DNA from: Nostoc sp. NMS8
GTDB taxonomy: Bacteria > Cyanobacteriota > Cyanobacteriia > Cyanobacteriales > Nostocaceae
Direction of reading: 5' to 3'
NCBI RefSeq assembly: GCF_017115045.1
Contig: NZ_JABXKK010000062.1
Span: 62,001-126,000, forward strand
DNA length: 64,000 nt
Shown: positions 8,392-16,264 of the stretch, in pieces
Numbering within the stretch: position 1 is the first letter of the stretch
How the letters are laid out: every line of letters starts with the position of its first letter
Notes under the pieces: model-generated
The model's database searches: none
Told to the model about the DNA's origin: nothing
What the model saw: the letters and a program-made list of their open reading frames with translations, nothing else
Position numbers and translations under genes: made by a program

Positions 8392-10278
8392 TTAATTGAT
8401 GTATTGTTCAACAAAAGTTTCCAAGCGTTTGAGTTGGAAATTACTAGCAAGCTGGCTCAGATGTTGAGTAAAAATGTTTAGTTTTTCATCAGATGCAGAA
8501 AGTTGTTCAGCCAGTTCCAAAACTTTTTGAATATCGCCGTCTTGGATGAGTTCGAGTAACTGTTGTAAAACCTCATTGGCGGGATAAATTATCTCATTTT
8601 TTTGATCCATATCACCTGCCTGATTTTTTTGAATCGCGTCTACCTTGCCATCAAAAATCCATTCCAGTTGCAAAAACTTCCGTAGAATTTCCAATAGCGC
8701 TTCAGCTTCTACAGGCTTTGGTAGAAAGGCATCTGCACCTAGATCAATGCTCTTATATTGGTCGGCTGCAAATACACTTGCTGATGAAGCAATGACAGTA
8801 ATATCTTTAAACTTTTCAGATTTACGCAAACGACTAATAAATTCAAATCCATCCAATATAGGCATCACTAGGTCAGTGATAATCAAGTCTGGTTTATGTG
8901 CTATAGCCTGTTCCCAACCTTCCTGACCATGACTAGCTTCTACAACAATAAACCCAACTGGCTCTAGTAAATTTACAATTACCGATCGGTTTTCCCATTT
9001 GTCATCTGCAATCAAAATGGTGCGGCGTTGTCCCTGATAACCAATAATAGTTCCCTGCTCAACTATTCTCGAAACCTTTGCCCAGTCTTTAGATTCTGAG
9101 AATTTTGCTTCAAACCAGAAAGTACTACCCTTGCCAAGTTCACTTTGCACCTGAATTTGACCACCCATCAACAACACAATTTTTTGGCTGATTGCTAATC
9201 CCAAACCTGTACCTTCCGATTGTCGTTTCTGATTTCCGACTTGCTCAAAGGGCTGGAAGATTTTTTCAGCTTGTTCGGGGATTATACCTGTGCCAGTATC
9301 TATCACCTCAAAGCGAATTTTGTAGTTAGTTTTTTCATTAGTCTTTAATTCTTTCTCAATGACTTGAACCTTGAAAGTGACATTGCCTTGATTAGTAAAT
9401 TTAATGGCATTACTAAGTAAATTAATCAATACTTGTCGTAAGCGTTTTTCATCACCATGAATACCTGTTGGCAAATTAGGATCGAGTTGGACATCAAAGG
9501 CAATGACCTTTTGTTCTGCTCGGATGCGGCAAATTTCAGTCACACTATCTAGAAAGGAAGGTAAGAAGAAATCAACAGAATGCAGTTCCAGTTTTCGAGC
9601 TTCTATCTTGGAGAGATCCAGGACATCATTAATTAAGGTTAAAAGATGAGAACCACATTGATAAATAATGCCGACTCCTTTACGTCCTTTTTCACTTAAA
9701 GATTCTGTGCGTTGGAGAATTTGGGTATAGCCAAGGATGCCGTTGAGGGGTGTGCGTAGTTCATGACTCATATTTGCAAGAAATTCACTCTTTGCTTGGC
9801 TGGAGTTTTGAGCGATTTCTTCTGCAAGGCGTAGTTCTTTCTCGATGCGCTTGCGTTCGACAATTTCAGTTGAAAGCACTCGATTGATCGCTTCTAATTG
9901 GGAAGGGCTAGGTAGCGTCAGAGCTTGAGGCATGAGATCAATTAACGCGAATGCCGTATATATTGAAATAATGGCAGTTAGAGCTTTTAAAGCACCTGCA
10001 ATCCAATAATCTGGATGCCAAAGCGTCCAAATTTCCATCAAATGTCCAGTACCGCAGGCAATGATAAAAGCACCAAATAATAGAAATACTCCATTAAAAG
10101 GAACGTCTCTGCGTTTGTAAATAAAGTAAATTAATAGGAAAGGAATTGAATAATAGGCAAGAGCGATCGCGGCATCAGAAATAATGTGCAGCCAAACTAA
10201 TCCAGTTTGCCAGAGATAACAATGTCCGTGGGGAATAAAATCGTTAGTTTGGAAATAATTGTTGAAAAATGTCGGCAT
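8392..10278 (-). CDS. Ethylene-receptor-like hybrid histidine kinase
   Basis: About 628 residues: three N-terminal membrane helices, a HisKA domain with His172 (NMSHELRTPLNG), HATPase (NLLSNAIKFT, DTGTGI, GTGLGLAIS), a C-terminal receiver with Asp469 (IITDLVMP) and a helical tail. The membrane domain matches the plant ETR1 ethylene-binding domain residue for residue at its known key positions: Asp35, Tyr42, Ile45-Pro46, Ile72, Cys75 and His79. Cys and His are the copper ligands in ETR1. Unlike ETR1 there is no GAF domain between membrane and kinase parts. The ATG at 10278 is preferred over the TTG at 10332 because the family begins near PTFFNNYF. It heads an operon with a REC-kinase and a membrane protein. 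Ethylene binding is inferred. Confidence 0.92.
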   Translation of the reverse strand: MPTFFNNYFQTNDFIPHGHCYLWQTGLVWLHIISDAAIALAYYSIPFLLIYFIYKRRDVPFNGVFLLFGAFIIACGTGHLMEIWTLWHPDYWIAGALKALTAIISIYTAFALIDLMPQALTLPSPSQLEAINRVLSTEIVERKRIEKELRLAEEIAQNSSQAKSEFLANMSHELRTPLNGILGYTQILQRTESLSEKGRKGVGIIYQCGSHLLTLINDVLDLSKIEARKLELHSVDFFLPSFLDSVTEICRIRAEQKVIAFDVQLDPNLPTGIHGDEKRLRQVLINLLSNAIKFTNQGNVTFKVQVIEKELKTNEKTNYKIRFEVIDTGTGIIPEQAEKIFQPFEQVGNQKRQSEGTGLGLAISQKIVLLMGGQIQVQSELGKGSTFWFEAKFSESKDWAKVSRIVEQGTIIGYQGQRRTILIADDKWENRSVIVNLLEPVGFIVVEASHGQEGWEQAIAHKPDLIITDLVMPILDGFEFISRLRKSEKFKDITVIASSASVFAADQYKSIDLGADAFLPKPVEAEALLEILRKFLQLEWIFDGKVDAIQKNQAGDMDQKNEIIYPANEVLQQLLELIQDGDIQKVLELAEQLSASDEKLNIFTQHLSQLASNFQLKRLETFVEQYIN

Positions 10279-10536
10279 GATACTAAGGGTTACGAGATTT
10301 GAAATATATACCCATTGCCCTAGTATTCCCAAATCATCAATTGAAAAAGCGCGATCGCTACTTTTTTACATTCGTCTTTATAATTACGTAAAGTAGGAGG
10401 GTATCAATAAAAGATAGTGTCTCCTTGGCGTGGGATCGCCAAAGTTCCAATGTCATTAGATAAAAAATCTGAGCCTGCCCAATCCCTGTATGATAAATAT
10501 TAGGAAACCTTTTGTAATTACTTGAAAAGTGGGACT

Positions 10537-10626
10537 ATGGAGATTTTGACACTAGGTTGGGTATCGCTGTTAGTTGTGTTCACTTGGTCAATTGCAATGG
10601 TAGTGTGGGGACGTAACGGACTGTAG
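10537..10626 (+). CDS. petN: Cytochrome b6f complex subunit PetN
   Basis: A 29-residue single-helix protein reading [18 protein letters not shown], followed by [11 protein letters not shown]. It is nearly invariant across cyanobacteria and plastids, including the [12 protein letters not shown] core and the WGRNGL end. PetN is the smallest subunit of the cytochrome b6f complex in the thylakoid membrane and is needed for complex stability. An eight-base gap separates it from another one-helix gene, and a strong terminator follows that gene, so the two form a transcript. Confidence 0.96.
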   Translation: MEILTLGWVSLLVVFTWSIAMVVWGRNGL

Positions 10627-10633
10627 AGGCATT

Positions 10634-10795
10634 GTGGAAAGTCCATTTTTGAGTATTTTAGCTTTAGTAGCCGTACTGCTACTCGTAGTAGTCACTGGTG
10701 GTATTGGTTATTTAACCCTGGCAGATTGGCGCGATCGCCGTCGCCGAGATGAAGAGAAACGCACCACCCGCAGCGCCCCTCCTAAGCGGCGATAA
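10634..10795 (+). CDS. Small one-helix membrane protein downstream of petN
   Basis: A 53-residue protein starting at GTG. A membrane helix near residues 6-28 (LSILALVAVLLLVVVTGGIGY) is followed by DWRDRRRRDEEKR and a basic, proline-containing tail, giving a cytoplasmic or stromal charged end. I do not recognise a named family. It starts eight bases after petN and ends just before a terminator, so it is co-transcribed with petN. A role near the photosynthetic membrane is suggested by position only. The HIP1-like GCGATCGCC within it encodes part of the arginine run. Confidence 0.7.
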   Translation: MESPFLSILALVAVLLLVVVTGGIGYLTLADWRDRRRRDEEKRTTRSAPPKRR

Positions 10796-10810
10796 TTCCT
10801 TTGTGGTTGA

Positions 10811-10861
10811 ACAATCTTTTTGTAGGGACATGATATTATCGTGTCCCTATATTGTTTTTTT
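10811..10861 (+). terminator. Rho-independent terminator of the petN transcript
   Basis: TAGGGACA (10823-10830) pairs with TGTCCCTA (10842-10849), extended by outer ACAAT/ATTGT pairing, and is followed by a run of T at 10855-10861. Confidence 0.85.
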
Positions 10862-10948
10862 GACATTCCCAGGAAATAACTGTTACCTTTGCGATCGCAA
10901 CGGGAATCATGAGATAGAAGACTTTCAATACTTAAAGTCCCACTGGGA

Positions 10949-13900
10949 ATGGAAAACTCCTCTACTACTCAACCCATAGAACCAAATTCAGAACAGCAAC
11001 AATCTCATTCAGATGTGACATTCTCTCTCCGTCAGAATGAGCAACAAAAAGCCTTGTCTGGAGTTATTGCCCATATTCGGGAATCTCTAGATATAGAAAC
11101 CATCTTCAAAATTACAGTCACCGAAGTACGTCAGCTGATGAAAAGCGATCGGGTTGGCGTATTTCGTTTTTATCCTGAGTTGGCATGGGAAGGGGAATTT
11201 ATCTATGAAGATGTGGGAACAGAATGGGGTTCAGCACTAGCAGCCAAACTATCTGACCGCTATTTTGCTGAGGAGTTTGCAAGACTCTATCGGCAAGGTC
11301 AGATTAAAGCAATTGCTGATATATATCAAGCTAGTGTCAGTGATTCTTACCTCCAGATGCTAGAAAGATTTCAAGTTCGTGCCAACATAGCTGCCCCCTT
11401 GATGAAAGGTAAAGATTTATGGGGCTTGTTGTGTATTCATCAGTGTAGTAGTCCTCGCCAATGGGAAGCGTCAGAAATTGAGTTTGTGCAATTGATCGCC
11501 GAACATCTCGAAGTTGCCTTGCAGCAAGCAGATTACCTAGAACAAGTAAAACTACAATCGGCAGAACTAGCACAAGCAAAAGCCAGAGAAAAAGCAGCCG
11601 AATGGCAGAAAACCATAGCCATAACCATTGAGAAAATTCGTCAGTTCCTAGATTTAGAAAACATTTTCCACACAACCACCGGAGAACTTAGGCGGCTGCT
11701 AAATGCCGATCGCGTCGCCATCTACCGCTTCAACCCCGATTGGAGTGGTGAATTTGTGTTTGAATCAGTAGCAGAGGGTTGGATTTCTCTCATCCATGAA
11801 CAATCGCAGCGCCCGGAATTGAAAGAAAACGTCAGTGAATGTAGTGCTAAAGATTTAGCTAAACCCCCCGTTGCTGATACTTACTTACAAGATACAGAGG
11901 GTGGTAGTTTTAGTAAATGTGAAGTTTACCGTGTTTGTAATGATATTTACAATTCAGGCTTTAGCAACTGCTACATTAAAATCTTAGAGATATATCAAGC
12001 CAGAGCTTATGTAATTATTGCCATTTACCACGGTCAAAAGCTCTGGGGGCTGCTAGCAGTGTATCAGAATGCTACAAATCGTGATTGGCAAAAAGATGAG
12101 GTTTACTTGCTTACCCAAGTGGGCACTCAATTAGGTGTAGCTTTGCAGCAAGCAGAATTTATCCAACAAATGCAGATTCAAGCCGCAGAGATTAGCAAAG
12201 CTGCTGAAAGGCAAAGGGCGCTGGCAAACACCGTAGAAAAAATTCGTCAGTCTCTTGATATTGAAGCCATCTTTAAAACCACTACTCAAGAAGTCCGTCG
12301 GCTATTGGAAGTGGAACGAGTCGCAATTTATCGCTTCTATCCTGATTGGAGTGGCGAATTTGTGGCTGATTCTATTGTTGATGGCTGGACACCAGTGGTT
12401 AAGCCGCAGCCTGTAACCGAACGCATTCTTGTACAGGGAACGAAAGCAGGTAAGTATGCACGTAATGAAGTTTTTGTCCCAATTTCTCAGGGCGAAAAGC
12501 TGTGGGGATTGCTAGTAGCTTATCAAAATTCCCAGCCCCGTTATTGGCAAGATGAAGAAATCAATTTGCTAGCACAAGTTGGCATTCAATTGGGGGTAGC
12601 ATTACAGCAAGCTGAGTCCTTGAAACAGATGCAGGTGCAAGCCCAAAAACTGGCTAAAGCCGCGGAACGAGAACGGAAAGCAGCCCAAAGGGAAAAGGCT
12701 TTAGCCACAACGGTGGAGAAAATTCGCCAGTCTCTTGATATTGACACCATCTTTGCTACCAGTACAGAAGAAGTCCGGCGGCTATTGGAAGTCGATCGAG
12801 TGACAATCTATCGATTCGGGGCTGATTGGAGTGGGGAATTTGTTGCTGAGTCCCTAGCCCAAGATTGGACAGCAGTCAAGGATATTATTGTACCTGCGAT
12901 GTCTACGACGGGCTACGCCTACGCCAGTAATTACTTGCAAGAAATCCAAGGCGGAGATTTTACTAATAGTAAAACTCTTGTTATTAAGGATATTTACAGT
13001 ACCGATGATTCTATTCCTTATCTTGCCCTAATAGAGCTAATGGAGGCTAGGGCATATATGATTGTGCCGATTTTTCAGGGTGAGAAACTTTGGGGGTTAC
13101 TAGCAGCTTATCAAAATATCAAACCCCGTGATTGGCAAGAAGATGAAGTAGATTTGCTGATGCAAATTGGTACTCAGTTAGGAGTAGGGCTTCAGCAAGC
13201 GGAATTACTCGAACAAACTCAACGTCAAAAAGAAGAAATCACACAGACTCTTAAAGAATTACAGGACACTCAAAGCCAGTTAATTCAAAGTGAGAAAATG
13301 GCAGGCTTAGGGCAGTTAGTTGCTGGTGTAGCACATGAAATTAATAACCCGATTAGTTTTATTTATGGCAACATCACTTATGTTACAGAACATGCGGAAA
13401 ATTTATTGAAATTACTACACCTTTATCAAAAACAGTATCCCAAAACAACAGGAGAAATTCAAAAGCAAGTAGCAGCATTAGATTTAGATTTTATTAGTGA
13501 TGACTTTCCTAAAATTCTGACTTCAATGAAGATAGGGGCAGATCGAATTTCTCAATTAGTCTTGTCGTTACGAAGCTTTTCTCGACTTAACGAAACAGGA
13601 ATGAAGCCAGTAGATATTCATGAAGGCATCGATAGTACTTTGCTAATTTTACAACATCGACTGCAACCCGAGACTAATTCTTTTGTGATTGAAGTAGTTA
13701 AACAATATGGTGAAGTACCTCCAGTAGTCTGCTATGCAGGCCAGATAAATCAGGTATTTATGAATATTCTCAACAATGCGATCGATGCACTAGAAAACTC
13801 AGCAACTAGTAGAAAAAAAATTCAAAATCCCAAAATTTGGATTCGTACAGAAGTCATAAAAGAGAATACTATTCTGATTTGGATTGCTGACAACGGTTGT

Positions 13901-14101
13901 GGAATTCCAGAGAGGATGCGATCGCGTATTTTTGAACCTTTCTTTACCACCAAACAACCTGGACAAGGCACTGGTTTAGGGTTATCTATTAGCTACCAAA
14001 TTATTGTCGAAAAACACGGTGGTAATATCAAGTGTGTTTCTGAAGCTGGTAAGGGCTGTGAGTTCTGGATAGAAATTCCAATGAAACGGACTGTTAGTTA
14101 A
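10949..14101 (+). CDS. Four-GAF sensor histidine kinase
   Basis: A soluble 1050-residue kinase. Four GAF modules lie at roughly 35-195, 222-410, 430-585 and 600-770, joined by coiled coils. The kinase core follows, with His796 in GVAHEINNP and ATPase boxes [21 protein letters not shown] and [14 protein letters not shown]2 has a Cys where bilin-binding GAF domains carry theirs ([11 protein letters not shown]); GAF1 has Ser (DSYLQML) and GAF4 has none. GAF3 lacks about 45 residues around that site. Codons 650-658 in GAF4 are formed by a 29-bp repeat also found elsewhere. A paralogue lies at 30040. The stop overlaps the end of convergent recQ by four bases. No receiver domain, so a separate regulator must exist. 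The ligand is unknown. Confidence 0.93.
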   Translation: MENSSTTQPIEPNSEQQQSHSDVTFSLRQNEQQKALSGVIAHIRESLDIETIFKITVTEVRQLMKSDRVGVFRFYPELAWEGEFIYEDVGTEWGSALAAKLSDRYFAEEFARLYRQGQIKAIADIYQASVSDSYLQMLERFQVRANIAAPLMKGKDLWGLLCIHQCSSPRQWEASEIEFVQLIAEHLEVALQQADYLEQVKLQSAELAQAKAREKAAEWQKTIAITIEKIRQFLDLENIFHTTTGELRRLLNADRVAIYRFNPDWSGEFVFESVAEGWISLIHEQSQRPELKENVSECSAKDLAKPPVADTYLQDTEGGSFSKCEVYRVCNDIYNSGFSNCYIKILEIYQARAYVIIAIYHGQKLWGLLAVYQNATNRDWQKDEVYLLTQVGTQLGVALQQAEFIQQMQIQAAEISKAAERQRALANTVEKIRQSLDIEAIFKTTTQEVRRLLEVERVAIYRFYPDWSGEFVADSIVDGWTPVVKPQPVTERILVQGTKAGKYARNEVFVPISQGEKLWGLLVAYQNSQPRYWQDEEINLLAQVGIQLGVALQQAESLKQMQVQAQKLAKAAERERKAAQREKALATTVEKIRQSLDIDTIFATSTEEVRRLLEVDRVTIYRFGADWSGEFVAESLAQDWTAVKDIIVPAMSTTGYAYASNYLQEIQGGDFTNSKTLVIKDIYSTDDSIPYLALIELMEARAYMIVPIFQGEKLWGLLAAYQNIKPRDWQEDEVDLLMQIGTQLGVGLQQAELLEQTQRQKEEITQTLKELQDTQSQLIQSEKMAGLGQLVAGVAHEINNPISFIYGNITYVTEHAENLLKLLHLYQKQYPKTTGEIQKQVAALDLDFISDDFPKILTSMKIGADRISQLVLSLRSFSRLNETGMKPVDIHEGIDSTLLILQHRLQPETNSFVIEVVKQYGEVPPVVCYAGQINQVFMNILNNAIDALENSATSRKKIQNPKIWIRTEVIKENTILIWIADNGCGIPERMRSRIFEPFFTTKQPGQGTGLGLSISYQIIVEKHGGNIKCVSEAGKGCEFWIEIPMKRTVS
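12896..12924 (+). repeat. 29-bp dispersed repeat, coding copy 1
   Basis: Begins GCGATGTCTACGACG and ends GGCTACGCCTACGC. Identical to 30859-30887 and, inverted, to 16154-16182. It encodes AMSTTGYAY in frame within GAF4 of the four-GAF kinase. Confidence 0.95.
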
Positions 14102-15540
14102 CAGCAATTATCGCAATGTCCGCAACGCCAGTTAGCTGCTTCTTTGTCAAAACCAAAAGCGTTTAACAAAAATTGCCAACGACACTGCTTTGTAGTCAGA
14201 TATTGCTGCATCTGTTTGGCGGCGTGTAATTGCGTCGGTGGCTGATTTCCGGCTTTTTGCCCAATCGTGTAATGAAAAGGGTCAAGCCAGTTTAACTGAC
14301 CACTGCTGTGGAGTAAAGCCAGTGCCGTCGCACCTTCAGGAAATTGTCGAGTTACTGCACTCACTTCTCCCTGTTTTGGTAATTTTTTCACAAGTTGCTG
14401 CGCTATTTGTTGCTGCGATCGCATTTGTTCTTGAAAAAACTCCTGTCTTTGCTTATCCCCTGAATCTAACCACCCCGTAGGTTCACTTACCAATGTCAAC
14501 GCTTCGGCTGGTTTCCCATCCCTTCCAGCGCGGCCAATTTCTTGCACATATTCAGATAGCAGATGCGGCGCGTGAAAATGTGCCACCCAGCGAACATCAC
14601 TTTTATTTATCCCCATACCAAACGCACAGGTACACACAACAAAGGGCATTTTGCCACTTAACCAGCTTGCTTCTACTTCACGGCGTTCTGTTGCACCCAA
14701 TCCCGCATGATAGCTAGCTGTGGCATAACCCATCTCTGCTAACCATTCAGCTAAATCTTCGCTATCTCTCCGAGTGCGAACATAAACTAATCCCGATTGT
14801 TGCGGTCTATTTTGAATAAACTTTAATAATTGTTGTTTTCTACCTCGTGGTGTCCAAGCAATGCGAACGCTAGGATGCAAATTCGGACGGTAAGGATTCA
14901 AGCGAAAAATCTCTGGTTGCTGTAATTGTAAAACTGTTTGAATAATTTTTTGGGCTGAAGGGTCAGCAGTAGCGGTAAAAGCGGCGATACTAATTTTTGT
15001 TCCCGGTAGTTTTGATTTTAGCAATGCCGGACGCACCGCCCCTAATCTGCGATAAGCTGGGCGAAAAGTATCACCCCACTGCACTAAACAATGAGCTTCA
15101 TCCAAAATTAAGCCATTAATTTGCAATTTTGGTTGAGATAATTTTTCCCACACTGGCGGACTGAGTAAAGTTTCTGGCGATAAATAAAGTAATCTTAGCT
15201 GTTGACGTTCCAAAGCTTGCAGAGTTGTACGGCGTTGGAATGAAGATAATTCACTATGCAAAAGTGCTGCTTTTTGACCGCTTTGTAGTAGTTCCTGTAC
15301 TTGATTTTCCATCAACGCCACTAAGGGCGAAACTACCAAGGTTAGTCCTGTTTGTAGAAGTGCAGGAAGTTGAAAACAAATCGACTTCCCGCCACCTGTG
15401 GGCATAATAATCAGCGCATCTTTTTGTGCCAATAAACTGCTGACAATTTCTCCCTGTGGCGGACGAAAATCTTCATAACCCCAGATTTGTTTGAAAGCAG
15501 CGAGGACTTCTTGCCAAGATTTTGTTGTAGGCTGATTCAT
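14098..15540 (-). CDS. recQ: ATP-dependent DNA helicase RecQ
   Basis: A 480-residue 3'-5' DNA helicase of superfamily 2. The motifs are present in order: FRPPQGEIV (Q-motif region), MPTGGGKS (Walker A), LDEAHC (a DEAH-like Walker B), FTATAD (motif III), and YVQEIGRAGRDG (motif VI). The C-terminus has a reduced zinc-binding region ending [10 protein letters not shown]. There is no HRDC domain, so this is the short cyanobacterial form; Escherichia coli RecQ is about 610 residues. RecQ acts in recombination and replication-fork repair. The ATG at 15540 is preferred over the GTG at 15558 because it directly precedes the conserved region. It is convergent with, and overlaps by four bases, the four-GAF kinase. 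Confidence 0.93.
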   Translation of the reverse strand: MNQPTTKSWQEVLAAFKQIWGYEDFRPPQGEIVSSLLAQKDALIIMPTGGGKSICFQLPALLQTGLTLVVSPLVALMENQVQELLQSGQKAALLHSELSSFQRRTTLQALERQQLRLLYLSPETLLSPPVWEKLSQPKLQINGLILDEAHCLVQWGDTFRPAYRRLGAVRPALLKSKLPGTKISIAAFTATADPSAQKIIQTVLQLQQPEIFRLNPYRPNLHPSVRIAWTPRGRKQQLLKFIQNRPQQSGLVYVRTRRDSEDLAEWLAEMGYATASYHAGLGATERREVEASWLSGKMPFVVCTCAFGMGINKSDVRWVAHFHAPHLLSEYVQEIGRAGRDGKPAEALTLVSEPTGWLDSGDKQRQEFFQEQMRSQQQIAQQLVKKLPKQGEVSAVTRQFPEGATALALLHSSGQLNWLDPFHYTIGQKAGNQPPTQLHAAKQMQQYLTTKQCRWQFLLNAFGFDKEAANWRCGHCDNCC

Positions 15541-15694
15541 AATCAATGGTAGATGCACCCATATCCTTGAATACTGAATATAGCCTTTGTTATCCAGCTA
15601 ATGGTTCAGTAATTTCATCATTTGACACTACAAAACCATTGACCCCAAAAATGAATTATAATTTTTCAACCTATTAAATAAAAGATGTAGCAAG

Positions 15695-16132
15695 ATGAAT
15701 GAGGAATTAAAACATCGATTTTACATTAACACCGATAAATCTAAATTAGATATTCAAATGATTCATGATTTTTTACAAACTTCCTATTGGGCTGAAAATA
15801 TCCCGTTAGCCACTGTTGAAAAGTCAATAAACAATTCTTTATGTTTTGGAATTTATGAAGATAATCAACAAGTTGGCTTTGCGAGAGTTATTACTGATTA
15901 TGCAACTTCCGCGTTATTAAAAGATGTTTTTATTCTGGAGCCTTATCGAGGACATGGTTTAGGAAAATGGTTTGTAGAATATATTTTGGAATATCCAGAA
16001 TTGCAAGATGTTCAAAGATGGATGTTAGGTACAAAAGACGCTCATGGACTTTATCGACGTTATGGATTTAAAAATTTGACAGAACCGGAAAAAATCATGA
16101 TGCGTTTAAATCCCAATGCTAATCAAGCTTGA
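15695..16132 (+). CDS. GNAT-family N-acetyltransferase
   Basis: A 145-residue acetyl-CoA-dependent acyltransferase. Its central segment DVFILEPYRGHGLGKWFVE contains the GNAT motif A acetyl-CoA pyrophosphate loop (Arg-Gly-His-Gly-Leu-Gly). The C-terminal LYRRYGFKNL is the usual beta-bulge and helix end of the fold. The N-terminus (WAENIPLATVEKSINNS) fits a common subgroup of small GNAT proteins with unknown substrates. The gene stands alone between recQ and the HEAT-NTPase gene. Its substrate cannot be told from the sequence. Confidence 0.9.
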   Translation: MNEELKHRFYINTDKSKLDIQMIHDFLQTSYWAENIPLATVEKSINNSLCFGIYEDNQQVGFARVITDYATSALLKDVFILEPYRGHGLGKWFVEYILEYPELQDVQRWMLGTKDAHGLYRRYGFKNLTEPEKIMMRLNPNANQA

Positions 16133-16153
16133 GCAAAGCGGGAGCAAACCAGT

Positions 16154-16182
16154 GCGTAGGCGTAGCCCGTCGTAGACATCGC
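16154..16182 (-). repeat. 29-bp dispersed repeat, intergenic copy
   Basis: Exact reverse complement of the repeat at 12896-12924 and 30859-30887, here between the acetyltransferase and HEAT-NTPase genes. A related half copy (CTACGCCTACGC) lies near 50903-50914. Confidence 0.95.
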
Positions 16183-16264
16183 TAACCCGCATTCACAGTT
16201 AGATTACAATCTAAGTGTAGTTTCTCTGACTGGAGTTGTTCATCGGGTAATTCAATCCGATTCA

